Positions 42,474 to 50,860 of a stretch of DNA of 64,000 nucleotides are shown piece by piece. Every line of letters starts with the position of its first letter. The first letter of the stretch is position 1. Source of the stretch: Aulosira sp. FACHB-615 (lineage in GTDB: Bacteria; Cyanobacteriota; Cyanobacteriia; Cyanobacteriales; Nostocaceae). The stretch is from positions 124,001-188,000 of the forward strand of contig NZ_JACJSE010000003.1 of the NCBI RefSeq assembly GCF_014698045.1. Reading direction: 5' to 3'. Under the pieces are notes generated by a model. The model saw nothing but the letters and a program-made list of their open reading frames with translations. It was not told where the DNA came from and made no database searches. Made by a program: the position numbers and the translations under genes.

Positions 42474-42550
42474 CTCTCTTAAAGTAAAAAGGTAAAAGGT
42501 AAAAGTAAAAAGATTCTTTTGCCTTTTTACTTTTGACTTTTTACTTTCCC
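42474..42550. repeat. A-rich inverted repeat, possible terminator
   Basis: AAAGTAAAAAGGTAAAAGG and its near-complement CCTTTTTACTTTTGACTTT form a long imperfect hairpin between two leftward genes. It could end the transcript of the 42555-43253 gene. Confidence 0.6.
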
Positions 42551-42554
42551 GTCT

Positions 42555-43253
42555 TTACCTTGCTACAGGGATGTCAGCGACATCTAACTTGAGTTTTTGT
42601 GCAGGATAATCTGTCAAAGACAAAGAGACTTTGTTCACATCATCCAGTAAAGCTGTAGGAATAATCACTGTACCGGAAAATGTCGGCCCATTTGCGGGTA
42701 ATTCTGCGGGTAAACCTTCTGTACTAGCACTCAAGGTTCTGCCTTTGTCGTCGGTCACATCTAAGAAACTATACAAAAAGCGCACAGAATCCTTACCTTT
42801 GTTCTGCATTTTCACTTTTAGAAGTAAATCGCCTCCAGAGTAACGCGCCGATTGCACCGCAAACGTCACACCTTCACTTTCCGCACTCACCGGAAATCCT
42901 GGTTGGGGTTTTTCTTCAACTGCTTCCTGTGGCTTTTCTTGAGGCTTCTGTTTTTTATTGATTTCTTCGTCTTCGTCGTCTAATTTTTCTGATTGGTTAG
43001 CTTTCGCCTTACCGTCAATCCGAGATTTAACAATTTTTAATATTTCTTCTTCTTTTAATAAAGTTACGCCTGGCTGTTGGGAGTTATTGGTCTTAGCACT
43101 GGCGAATTTGGTTGTCGGGCGACCATCTGGAGTTGATACTCCTTTGAGAGCTAGACTGCCCAAATTGAACCCTAAAAACGCGCTGACAGACCCTGCGCCC
43201 AACATCAGGATTAACAAAACCAAAGTCAGTATTACAGTAGAATTTATTTTCAT
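42555..43253 (-). CDS. Exported or membrane-anchored protein of unknown function
   Basis: 232 residues from the ATG at 43253 (MKINSTVILTLVLLILMLGA); the frame extends three codons to a TTG. The N-terminal hydrophobic segment (8-28) is a signal or anchor. A Lys/Glu/Pro-rich disordered region (about 75-125, EEINKKQKPQEKPQEA) precedes a beta-sandwich-like domain (VTFAVQSARYSGGDLLLKVK, SVRFLYSFLDVTDDKGR, TFSGTVIIP) that resembles DUF4352-type immunoglobulin-like domains. No enzyme motif is visible. Confidence 0.8.
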   Translation of the reverse strand: MKINSTVILTLVLLILMLGAGSVSAFLGFNLGSLALKGVSTPDGRPTTKFASAKTNNSQQPGVTLLKEEEILKIVKSRIDGKAKANQSEKLDDEDEEINKKQKPQEKPQEAVEEKPQPGFPVSAESEGVTFAVQSARYSGGDLLLKVKMQNKGKDSVRFLYSFLDVTDDKGRTLSASTEGLPAELPANGPTFSGTVIIPTALLDDVNKVSLSLTDYPAQKLKLDVADIPVAR

Positions 43254-43443
43254 CGCTGACAAGCTGTTGCTGAAGAATGCTGGTCTATATTAAGAGCATT
43301 GAAGTTATGTACCTCAATCCTTAAACGAACTTCATCAATCATAGTGTGCATAATTTCATAATTAAATTATGTAGTATAAAAATCTGATAAACTGTGGTAA
43401 AAAGGTAGACAATTGGCAAACTTGAGATAAAATTAATATTCGA

Positions 43444-43516
43444 CCAGGGTTGGCCGAGCGGTTGAGGCAGCGAACTCATAATTCGCCCAAGGCAGGTTCA
43501 ACTCCTGCACCCTGGA
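43444..43516 (+). tRNA. trnI: tRNA-Ile(CAU), lysidine type
   Basis: 73 nt. Acceptor CCAGGGT pairs with ACCCTGG; D arm GCC...GGC; anticodon stem GCGAA/TTCGC with loop CTCATAA (anticodon CAT); T arm GCAGG-TTCAACT-CCTGC; short variable loop; no encoded CCA. CAT could mean Met, initiator Met or Ile. The D arm and anticodon region resemble chloroplast trnI-CAU, so I favour the Ile tRNA whose C34 becomes lysidine by TilS. tRNA identity is certain, amino acid less so. Confidence 0.85.
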
Positions 43517-43630
43517 TTTTTTAAGTGCTGAGTGCTGAGTTGAAAGTGCTAAGTAATAAGTTCTTTTAAGTGATGACTCTAGCCGTTGTATGCCAAAGTT
43601 AATTTAACTCCATAACCCCCTTTAACTACT

Positions 43631-43665
43631 CAGCACTCAGCACTCAGCACTCAGCACTCAGCACT
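43631..43665. repeat. CAGCACT heptamer repeat
   Basis: Five perfect CAGCACT copies that end exactly at the stop codon of the 43666-44082 gene; related GAGTGCT units follow the tRNA near 43525. Confidence 0.95.
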
Positions 43666-44082
43666 CTAAAAGCGGAATTCTGTACCGACTTTGAGTTTGT
43701 CACTATTTAAGCGAGGAGATGACAGTAAGGAACTATCATAAGGGTTGGGTAAATCTGGTGTGCGTAGATAAGGGTCATTACCGGCTTGCTGAGTCATAAC
43801 ATCTCGATAGAGGGTGTTCATTAACTCAGCATCACGGGCTATTTCATTTTCTGGGAAAGTATTGCGAAAACCGGAACCATTACCGAGAAAATTGTGTAAC
43901 TGACGTTTGGCTGTGTTATTTTCATAAAAATTGCGATCGTGACGGAAATAAGCTCGCTCAAAAGCTTCATTAGCTGTTTCATAATTAGGTGTATCTGCTT
44001 CAGCAGAAGCCACAGCCGGAAAAATTAAACCAGTAGCTAAAAGTACCACAAGACCACCAAAGGATTTAAATTTTATACCCAT
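43666..44082 (-). CDS. Small exported protein of unknown function
   Basis: 138 residues with a clear signal peptide (LVVLLATGLIFPAVASAEA, cleavage near ASA-EA). The mature part is polar and rich in Asn, Asp, Arg and Tyr (YETANEAFERAYFRHDRNFY) and ends KVGTEFRF; a terminal Phe after alternating residues recalls outer-membrane targeting signals, but the protein is too short for a barrel. Function unknown. It is divergent from pyrE across 100 bp. Confidence 0.85.
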   Translation of the reverse strand: MGIKFKSFGGLVVLLATGLIFPAVASAEADTPNYETANEAFERAYFRHDRNFYENNTAKRQLHNFLGNGSGFRNTFPENEIARDAELMNTLYRDVMTQQAGNDPYLRTPDLPNPYDSSLLSSPRLNSDKLKVGTEFRF

Positions 44083-44182
44083 TCCCTTAACTCCTCAATT
44101 TTGAGCGAATCTTAACTTATGCTTAATTGCAGAACTCTGATGAGTTCAACCTTTGGTGTAGCACAACTGATTATCATTTGTA

Positions 44183-44803
44183 ATGACGCATTCTACTGAA
44201 ACCCTTACTCCGGCTGATATTTGGGCCACCACTGCTGACTTAGCTACTTTGCGCCACAAGCTACTAGACTTGTTTTGCCAACTCGCCTATCAAGAAGGTG
44301 ATTTTGTGCTGGCTTCAGGACTACGTAGCACCTATTACATTAATAAAACCCAGGTAACACTCCATCCCCAAGGCGCTTTAGCCGTTGGACGTTTACTATT
44401 TCCCTTACTACCTGCGGATACTGAAGCTGTGGCAGGTTTAACACTAGGCGCTGATCCTATTGTGACAGCAGTGAGTGTGGTTTCTGTTTATGAAAACCGA
44501 CCCATACCAGCACTAATTATTCGCAAAGAAGCCAAAGGTTACGGAACGAAAGCTTATATTGAAGGGCCGACTTTGCCTGAAGGTGCAAAAATCGTCGTTT
44601 TGGAAGATGTGGTGACAACTGGTCAGTCGGCTTTAAAAGCGGTAAATCGGCTGAAAGATGCAGGATATACTGTCGAGCAAGTAATTGGACTGGTAGACCG
44701 CAAGCAAGGAGGCGCAGAACTTTACCAGTCTGTTGGTCTAAAGTTTGAAGCGTTGTTTGGAATTGAAGAAGTTCAACAACGCTATCGGGAATTAGCTGGT
44801 TAA
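44183..44803 (+). CDS. pyrE: Orotate phosphoribosyltransferase
   Basis: 206 residues. The PRPP-binding signature VVLEDVVTTGQSALKAV and the catalytic-loop region RKEAKGYGTKAYIEG are present, as is GDFVLASGLRSTYYINKTQV near the start. It adds ribose 5-phosphate to orotate in pyrimidine synthesis. It is followed by a strong hairpin, so the transcript probably ends there. Confidence 0.95.
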   Translation: MTHSTETLTPADIWATTADLATLRHKLLDLFCQLAYQEGDFVLASGLRSTYYINKTQVTLHPQGALAVGRLLFPLLPADTEAVAGLTLGADPIVTAVSVVSVYENRPIPALIIRKEAKGYGTKAYIEGPTLPEGAKIVVLEDVVTTGQSALKAVNRLKDAGYTVEQVIGLVDRKQGGAELYQSVGLKFEALFGIEEVQQRYRELAG

Positions 44804-44823
44804 TTGACTCTAGAACGAAGTTT

Positions 44824-44856
44824 AGATCCCCGACTTTTTCAAAAAGTCGGGGATCT
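44824..44856. terminator. Perfect 16-bp hairpin between convergent genes
   Basis: AGATCCCCGACTTTTT (44824-44839) and AAAAAGTCGGGGATCT (44841-44856) are perfectly complementary. It begins 20 bp after the pyrE stop and lies before the stop of the small gene on the other strand, so it may act in both directions. Confidence 0.75.
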
Positions 44857-44873
44857 AATACCAAATTATAAAT

Positions 44874-45029
44874 TTAGTGGGGCGATCGCTCCAAATCATC
44901 CTCTTCTTTTTTCAGTAATTCCCACATTAGAAAAGCAAACTCCATCACAATTCCTGAACCAGGGATGAACCAGTCAGCAATTAGGGGAATCAGAAAAAAT
45001 GCGATCGCCATCAGCTTTTTAGCTTTCAT
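44874..45029 (-). CDS. 51-residue predicted membrane peptide
   Basis: ATG at 45029, stop TAA at 44874-44876, 51 residues. GAGG lies about 9 nt before the ATG. The sequence begins MKAKKLMAIAFFLIPLIADW and continues with a second hydrophobic stretch (IVMEFAFLMWELL) and an acidic tail (KKEEDDLE). It contains two HIP1 octamers. The good binding site, basic-hydrophobic-acidic layout and placement against the hairpin support a real gene; the family is unknown. Confidence 0.6.
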   Translation of the reverse strand: MKAKKLMAIAFFLIPLIADWFIPGSGIVMEFAFLMWELLKKEEDDLERSPH

Positions 45030-45199
45030 TTACTTTGCCTCAAACGCTGAAGCAACGGTAAATTTGGGGTAGTGGGAGGAAGCAAAAGCGGCTTTCTGTG
45101 GGTGGTGATGCGTGAATTTGCGGAGATTTGAGTTTGGGGATGCTAGATTAAGTTTGGGGAATCCCGAAACTTTGTCGCAAATTTGGGCAAGAATAACCT

Positions 45200-47950
45200 A
45201 TGGCGCGTGTTAGCTATGGTGATGAAGTCGAAGCGCGGGTAAGGAAACTTTTAGAAAGGTTTTTGGCTTATGCCAATAACGAGTTAGAAGACGGTGAACT
45301 TTATAAAATTGCCCTGAATTGGGAAACGCCGCAGCAAGTAATAGTGAGAACACAGCTAAGAGTTCTGGCAGAACTTAGCGTTTTAACTAAAGAAGAAGTC
45401 AGGGAAGCATTAAAACGACTCGAAGATTTTGTAAACATTCTCGAAGATTTGCGCGTACAAAAGCGAGGCTCAGAAGAGTGGTATTTCCGGCTAAAACTTT
45501 GGCATGATAAAAGCGATAAACACGCGAATTTGCAGAAATTTGATGCAGAATGGCAAAGCCGAAGAGAAGAATTACCAGGCGTACAGCGTGAGAAGGCTAA
45601 AAAAACTCAATCCTCGCCTACCCGTTACGAAAATCTTCCCTTCAGTGGGGTGGTGGAATTTGTCGGGCGAGAAACGGAATTGCAAAACCTCCATCGTTTG
45701 TTGCGGGAAAATCAACAGGTAGCCATTGCAGCTATAGCGGGGATGGGTGGAGTTGGGAAAACAGAATTAGCTTTGCAATATGCCAATTCGCACCGCGTCA
45801 CCTACCAAGGCGGAATTTGCTGGTTGTCTGCATTGCAGGATGTAGGAGTGCAACTGGTGGATTTTGCTCGTAATAAGCTGCTATTGAACATCCCAGATGA
45901 TTTAGATTTAGTTGGGAGAGTCCAACACTGTCTAACAAAATGGACTGAAGGTGAGGTTTTACTGGTAATTGATAACGTAACTAACTATCGAGATGAAGTT
46001 AGGTGTTATTTAGATTCTGTTCCTTCGCGGTTTAAGCAGTTAATTACCACGCGGGAAAAATTACAACCGCCGATAGTGCGTTTAGATTTAGATGTGCTGA
46101 CACCAATCGCGGCGATGCAGTTATTAAAATCTATAGTTGGTAGAGAAAGGCTGCGACGTGAGGCGTTAGTTGCGAGAAGACTTTGTAAGTGGCTGGGATA
46201 TTTGCCCTTGGGTTTAGAATTAGTCGGGCGTTATTTGTTGGGTGATGAGGAGTTATCCCTAGCGGAAATGCTGCAAGACTTGGAAAATGAGCGTTTGAAG
46301 AATCCGGCTTTAGTCGAAGTTCCCCAAGAAATGAAGACTGAATTGGGTGTTGCTGCTGCTTTTGAATTGAGTTGGCGACGGTTGCGAGAAAATGCCCAAC
46401 ATTTAGGCTGTGTTCTGAGTTTATTTGCTTTAGCTCCAATTCCTTGGGAGTTGGTGGAGGGGATAACAATAAATAATGAGGCTCAAAATTGGAAACAAGC
46501 CAGACGTGAGTTGTTACAGTTACATCTAGTTCAGCCTAAAGGTGACGGAACTTATCAACTTCATCCTCTATTGCGGGAGTTTTTTCAAGATAAGCTGGAA
46601 GATTTAGAGCAGAAAGAAGAATTTAAGCGAAGTTTTTGCGGAGTTATGGTAACAGTTGCTAAAAATATTCCTGAAATTCCCATTCTTGAGCAAATTAAGA
46701 ATGTCGCCCCAGCAGTACGTCATTTAGAAGAAGTAGCAAACAATCTCATTCAGTATGTCAGCGATGATCATTTAATTTGGCCATTTATTGGCAATGCTCG
46801 ATTTTACGAAGGTCAGGGATTGTATGATAAAGCAGTACCTTGGCGTGAGTCGTGTCTAGAAATCACTAGAAAACGCTTGGGAGAAGAACATCCAGATGTC
46901 GCCACTAGCCTCAACAACCTTGCGAAACTCTACCGTTCCCAAGGTAGATACAGCGAAGCCGAACCCCTTTACATCAAAGCTTTGGAACTTAGGCGCAAAC
47001 TGCTGGGAGAAGAACATCTAGATGTCGCAGAAACCCTCAACAACCTAGCGGTACTCTACCGTTTGCAAGGCAGATACAGCAAAGCCGAACCCCTTTACAT
47101 CAAAGCTTTGGAACTCAGGCGCAAGCTGCTGGGAGATGAACATCCAGATGTCGTACAAAGCCTCAATAACCTAGCGGTACTCTATAGTTTCCAAAGCAGA
47201 TACAGCGAAGCAGAATCCCTTTACATCAAAGCTTTGAAACTCAGGCGCAAACTGCTGGAAGAAGAACATCCAGATGTCGCACAAAGCCTCCATAACCTAG
47301 CGGGACTCTACAACTTACAAAACAGATACAGCGAAGCCGAACCCTTTGCTATCCAAGCTTTGGCACTCTACCGCAAGCTATTGGGATATGAACATCCATT
47401 TGTTGCACAAAGCCTCAACAACCTTGCGTTAATTTACAGTTTGCAAAGCAAATACAGCGAAGCCGAACCCCTTTTGAACGAAGCCTTAGAACTCACGCGC
47501 AAGCTGCTGGGAGATGAACATCCAGATGTCGCACAAACCCTCAATAACCTCGCATTACTCTACAACTTACAAAACAGATACAGCGAAGCCGAACCCCTTT
47601 ACATCCAAGCTTTGGAACTCAAACGCAAGCTACTGGGAGATGAACATCCAGATATCGCCACTAACCTCAATAACCTAGCGTATCTCTACCGTGACCAAGG
47701 CAGATACAGCGAAGGAGAAACCCTTTTCATCGAAGCTTTGGCACTCAGGCGCAAGCTGCTGGGAGATGAACATCCAGATGTCGCACACAGCCTCAAGAAT
47801 TTAGCCGCACTCTACTGTGACCAAGGCAAATACAGTGAGGCGGAAGCCTTATACATACAAGCATTAGATATTTTTGAGCGTCGATTAGGCGCAAATCATC
47901 CTAATACTGTTGCGGTGCGTCAAAGTTTAGCAGATTTGCGCGACTCTTGA
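45200..47950 (+). CDS. STAND ATPase: helical N-domain, NB-ARC, eight 42-residue TPRs
   Basis: 916 residues. An alpha-helical N-terminal domain (1-125, with EEWYFRLKLWHDKSDKHANL), probably an effector or adaptor domain, is followed by NB-ARC (about 145-470): Walker A AIAGMGGVGKTELALQYA, Walker B EVLLVIDNV, sensor KQLITTRE, GLPL-like YLPLGLELVG, and a winged-helix segment ending YQLHPLLREFF. The C-terminus has eight kinesin-light-chain-type TPRs of 42 residues, each starting near GDEHPDVAQSLNNLA. The gene is isolated. Such proteins act as ligand-triggered switches in signalling or antiphage immunity in bacteria. Confidence 0.9.
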   Translation: MARVSYGDEVEARVRKLLERFLAYANNELEDGELYKIALNWETPQQVIVRTQLRVLAELSVLTKEEVREALKRLEDFVNILEDLRVQKRGSEEWYFRLKLWHDKSDKHANLQKFDAEWQSRREELPGVQREKAKKTQSSPTRYENLPFSGVVEFVGRETELQNLHRLLRENQQVAIAAIAGMGGVGKTELALQYANSHRVTYQGGICWLSALQDVGVQLVDFARNKLLLNIPDDLDLVGRVQHCLTKWTEGEVLLVIDNVTNYRDEVRCYLDSVPSRFKQLITTREKLQPPIVRLDLDVLTPIAAMQLLKSIVGRERLRREALVARRLCKWLGYLPLGLELVGRYLLGDEELSLAEMLQDLENERLKNPALVEVPQEMKTELGVAAAFELSWRRLRENAQHLGCVLSLFALAPIPWELVEGITINNEAQNWKQARRELLQLHLVQPKGDGTYQLHPLLREFFQDKLEDLEQKEEFKRSFCGVMVTVAKNIPEIPILEQIKNVAPAVRHLEEVANNLIQYVSDDHLIWPFIGNARFYEGQGLYDKAVPWRESCLEITRKRLGEEHPDVATSLNNLAKLYRSQGRYSEAEPLYIKALELRRKLLGEEHLDVAETLNNLAVLYRLQGRYSKAEPLYIKALELRRKLLGDEHPDVVQSLNNLAVLYSFQSRYSEAESLYIKALKLRRKLLEEEHPDVAQSLHNLAGLYNLQNRYSEAEPFAIQALALYRKLLGYEHPFVAQSLNNLALIYSLQSKYSEAEPLLNEALELTRKLLGDEHPDVAQTLNNLALLYNLQNRYSEAEPLYIQALELKRKLLGDEHPDIATNLNNLAYLYRDQGRYSEGETLFIEALALRRKLLGDEHPDVAHSLKNLAALYCDQGKYSEAEALYIQALDIFERRLGANHPNTVAVRQSLADLRDS
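46870..47900 (+). repeat. 126-bp coding tandem repeats in TPR region
   Basis: The TPR units are also very similar at DNA level (recurring GATGAACATCCAGATGTCGC and CAGATACAGCGAAGCCGAAC), with a 126-bp period over eight units. This allows unit gain or loss by recombination without breaking the frame. Confidence 0.85.
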
Positions 47951-48019
47951 AAACCACAACAGTAATTTTGAGTCTCAGATCATGATTTTATCTCGCGCAA
48001 AGGCGCAAGGGCTTTGTTT

Positions 48020-48370
48020 TAAATGAGAATGTTCTTGTTCTGAAGTCGGAGTTTCATGTTCGGAAGTCGGAGTTTCGTGTTCTGAACTTGGAGTTTTGTG
48101 TTCTGAAGTCGGAGTTTTGTGTTCCGAACTCGAAGTTTTGTGTTCTGAAGTGAAATGATGGTGTTCTGAAGGCGATCGCTCTACCTTTTTACTCAAAGTT
48201 TCGTGTTCGTAAGTACAATGATGGTGTTGTGAAGGCGATCGCTCTACCTTTTTACTCAAAGTTTCGTGTTCGCAAGTACAATGATGGTGTTGTAAAGGCG
48301 ATCGCTCCACTTATTTACTCGAAGTTTCGTGTTCGCAGGTGCAATGATGGTGTTATGAGGGCGATGTCTG
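48020..48370. repeat. 21-bp and HIP1-containing 63-bp tandem repeats
   Basis: Left part (about 48028-48150): about six units near GTTCTGAAGTCGGAGTTTTGT (21 bp). Right part: GGCGATCG recurs at 48171, 48234, 48297 and, mutated, at 48360, an exact 63-bp period (3 x 21), each unit carrying one HIP1 octamer and TTTACTCAAAGTTTCGTGTT. A frame of 111 codons on the minus strand (48310 to 47975) passes through, but it is His/Ser/Glu repeat peptide with no binding site, so I do not call a gene. Confidence 0.9.
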
Positions 48371-48551
48371 ACGACAAGCCGCCAGCGTCTACGCTCCTGT
48401 TCAAAGTATAAAACGAGAGGCGATCGCTTACAAGGGTCATGGTGGAGAGTAAAATTAGCTTACTTCAATGGTGCGATCGCTCTCACTTTTCATCTCATCA
48501 ATGGCTTTCTTGAGTTCATCTTTGGTCAATCTGTAATTAAATGTCATACAG

Positions 48552-48670
48552 TAGATTCGATGTTTATAAGGTACAGCAACTGATTGAAAAAAGTAATGAG
48601 TAATGAATAATGAGTCAGAAATTTACTTATTACTCATGGTGTACCGCACTTACTTCAAAAGTGCGGTAAA
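48552..48670. repeat. Dispersed palindromic repeat, copy 2
   Basis: Shares the blocks listed for 1498-1640. In this copy the right part has a perfect 9-bp hairpin: TACCGCACT (48643-48651) with AGTGCGGTA (48660-48668). The same hairpin in copy 1 is decayed. Confidence 0.7.
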
Positions 48671-48830
48671 TTCTAATGCAATGCAATTATGCTTGAGCTT
48701 TACTGTATTGATCCTATGTAGTTAATTGAGGGTTGGACTCTACCAGAAGTTGAAATGAATTAACCTTTTTTCGTTAAGAATGTTCACAATTTTCATTTCA
48801 GCTTAATTCTTCTAGTAGAGGATAGAGCTA

Positions 48831-48902
48831 ATGAGAAATGCTTATACTGCAATTACCAAGCAATGAATTAATAAGCCCATAGTTTCACAGCAGCTATGGG
48901 CT
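48831..48902 (+). other. Candidate small RNA or leader: 11-codon ORF then terminator
   Basis: AGAGGATAGAGCTA precedes an ATG at 48831; the ORF reads MRNAYTAITKQ and stops at 48866. Eight bases later AGCCCATAG (48874-48882) pairs with CTATGGGCT (48894-48902), followed by GTTTCTTCTGTTTTT. A terminator with no normal gene before it suggests a short transcript. Confidence 0.35.
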
Positions 48903-49073
48903 GTTTCTTCTGTTTTTACTTATCTTTATTTCGGCATACACCAAAAGAAATGGCAACGATGGAACTACCACTTCAGGCTATGAATAATTAATGCTGATGA
49001 TAGATTGGTTGTACATATTGAACTTGTTAATCTGTAATTGTCAGAAAAAACATTAATACAAACAAAAAACATT

Positions 49074-49346
49074 ATGAACATTCTTGCTTGGATTATCTTA
49101 GGCTTAATTGCTGGTGCTATTGCTAAAGCTATCTACCCTGGGCATCAAGGTGGCGGTATTCTGGGAACAATTTTGTTAGGTATTATCGGTGCGTTTATTG
49201 GTGGTAGCTTAGGAGTATTTTTCAGTACGGGAAATTTTGCCCTCGCGGCTCCAACTCTTAGTATACCTGGTATTTTAGTGGCAGTTTTGGGTGCAATTAT
49301 CGCTGTCTTTTTGTGGAATTTGTTAACTCGTCGCAGTGCTGTTTAA
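49074..49346 (+). CDS. GlsB/YeaQ/YmgE family small membrane protein
   Basis: 90 residues from the ATG at 49074 (MNILAWIILGLIAGAIAKAI), the family's usual start; the frame extends 12 codons to a TTG. Three hydrophobic, Gly-rich segments (GGGILGTILLGIIGAFIGG and IPGILVAVLGAIIAVFLW) match the transglycosylase-associated (GlsB) family, small inner-membrane proteins tied to stress responses. A strong hairpin lies downstream. Confidence 0.9.
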   Translation: MNILAWIILGLIAGAIAKAIYPGHQGGGILGTILLGIIGAFIGGSLGVFFSTGNFALAAPTLSIPGILVAVLGAIIAVFLWNLLTRRSAV

Positions 49347-49422
49347 TTGATGTAATTGACTGTAATTTATATTAAATTTCAGGAAGTTGATTTTACTATT
49401 TTTTCCTGAATTTATTTGAAAA

Positions 49423-49458
49423 ATAATAGCGTTAGTTTTAAATAAACTAACGCTATTT
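49423..49458. terminator. Hairpin after GlsB-type gene
   Basis: AATAGCGTTAGTTT and AAACTAACGCTATT pair perfectly around a 4-5-nt loop, followed by TTAGCTTG on the plus strand. It lies about 80 bp after the stop of the plus-strand gene. Confidence 0.75.
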
Positions 49459-49590
49459 TAGCTTGTATTGGTAAATCAATAAACCCCACTGTCAAAATTT
49501 TGGTGGTTTGGGCAGTGAGGATTGATACAGCAGTTTATGATACAAGCGGTAACTTAAAATACTGAATTAACCAAGCGATCGCCTGACATT

Positions 49591-50856
49591 CTAAAACCTA
49601 CCATTCCCTTGAATAATATGCTTGACGGTGGTCAAGGTTTCCAAGCTAATAAATCCGCGACGGTGGCCTTTTTGGTTAGACATCCCTAAGAATATTGAGT
49701 CACCCCGTGAAGGGTTGCGTGAAAATCTAGGGGAAGTGTTGATGTAGGTGGAGGCGCTATTCACGCCGAGGGCAAACTGTCGGCTTTCTTGATAAGATTC
49801 AGTCACAATACAATCAGCATGACCGCTACTGTATTGGTTAATCCAGGCGATCGCAGCTTCTAAGCTATCCACTAGTTTAAACGCAACCGTCTTAGTTAAG
49901 TAGGGACTACCCCATTCGCTATCTTTGGCTAGTTGCAGTTGGGGAAAGGCTTCGACTAACTCTGCATCACCTTTGATTTCAAAGCCTTTCTCTTTCAAAC
50001 TATTCCACAGTACCGACAGCGATGATGGCATAGCTTGGCGGTGAATTAAGACTTTTTCGATCGCATTTACCGGGTCTGGTTCGCTTTGATGGCTATCGAG
50101 AATCATCCAGCGTACCATCTCTAAGCTGCCATTGAGCGACCAGTACAGGTAACAGTTACCCATTGCGGATTTTAGCACTGGACAAGTGGCTTGTCGCATG
50201 ACCTGCTGCACTAAGCTGGAGCGTCCGTAGGGGATGACTAAATTGAGGTACTGGTCTTGGGTAACTAAATCCCGCACAGAAGCACCATGTTCTGTGGTGA
50301 CTAGTTCTACGCAACCAGGTGGTAGTCCTACTTCTTCCACGGCATTTTGCAGTACTTCAGCGATCGCAGCGTTAGAATGACTGGCTTCTGTACTACCTTT
50401 AAGGATGATACTATTGCCAGTTTTAATGCACAAACCTGCGGCGATCGCACCTAAATCGGGAAATGCCTCATAAACAAAAGCAATTACTCCCAAAGCCATC
50501 AATTGCGAGTAACTTTGAGAGTCTTCTGGTTGATAGTCAGCATTCCTCACCCGCCGCAGAGGATCTGATAGTTCACCCAAGCGCCGCAGTATTTCGACGG
50601 TGGTTTCTAGACGTGTGGGGGTGAGTTTTAGCCAATCTAAAATCAACTCTGGTACAGCCATTTCTTTACTAGCTTCTAAATCCAGAGTATTGGCTTCTAA
50701 AATATCATCAAAAGACCTTTCTAGCGCCTGCGCCATTGCCAACACAGCCCGACTGCGGTCTACTCCCTTGGTCAAACCCAACTTCAGGGAAGCCTGAAAA
50801 GCGCGTTTGGCGCTTTTCATTGGTTCAGGATAATCTTGTACAACTTCAACGGTCAT
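49591..50856 (-). CDS. proA: Gamma-glutamyl phosphate reductase
   Basis: 421 residues of the aldehyde dehydrogenase superfamily, ProA type: EAFPDLGAIAAGLCIKTGNS, LVIPYGRSSLV, the Cys in SAMGNCYLYW, and the C-terminal SRNPSRGDSIFLGMSNQKGH. It reduces gamma-glutamyl phosphate to glutamate semialdehyde in proline synthesis. It is 4 bp downstream of a small membrane-protein gene, so the two are probably co-transcribed. Confidence 0.95.
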   Translation of the reverse strand: MTVEVVQDYPEPMKSAKRAFQASLKLGLTKGVDRSRAVLAMAQALERSFDDILEANTLDLEASKEMAVPELILDWLKLTPTRLETTVEILRRLGELSDPLRRVRNADYQPEDSQSYSQLMALGVIAFVYEAFPDLGAIAAGLCIKTGNSIILKGSTEASHSNAAIAEVLQNAVEEVGLPPGCVELVTTEHGASVRDLVTQDQYLNLVIPYGRSSLVQQVMRQATCPVLKSAMGNCYLYWSLNGSLEMVRWMILDSHQSEPDPVNAIEKVLIHRQAMPSSLSVLWNSLKEKGFEIKGDAELVEAFPQLQLAKDSEWGSPYLTKTVAFKLVDSLEAAIAWINQYSSGHADCIVTESYQESRQFALGVNSASTYINTSPRFSRNPSRGDSIFLGMSNQKGHRRGFISLETLTTVKHIIQGNGRF

Positions 50857-50860
50857 TGGG

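Larger units (their letters stand above)
48371..49073. other. Non-coding region with repeat, mini-ORF and hairpin
   Basis: About 700 bp. It contains more HIP1 sites, the dispersed repeat at 48552-48670, an 11-codon ORF at 48831-48866 and a terminator-like hairpin at 48874-48902. No larger gene is seen. Confidence 0.6.

Noticed and set aside
47975..48310. 111-codon minus-strand ORF rich in His, Ser and Glu
   Set aside because: It follows the 21- and 63-bp repeats exactly, has no binding site and no non-repeat core.
48171..48366. Possible CRISPR array with 63-bp period
   Set aside because: The whole unit repeats, with no unique spacers between.
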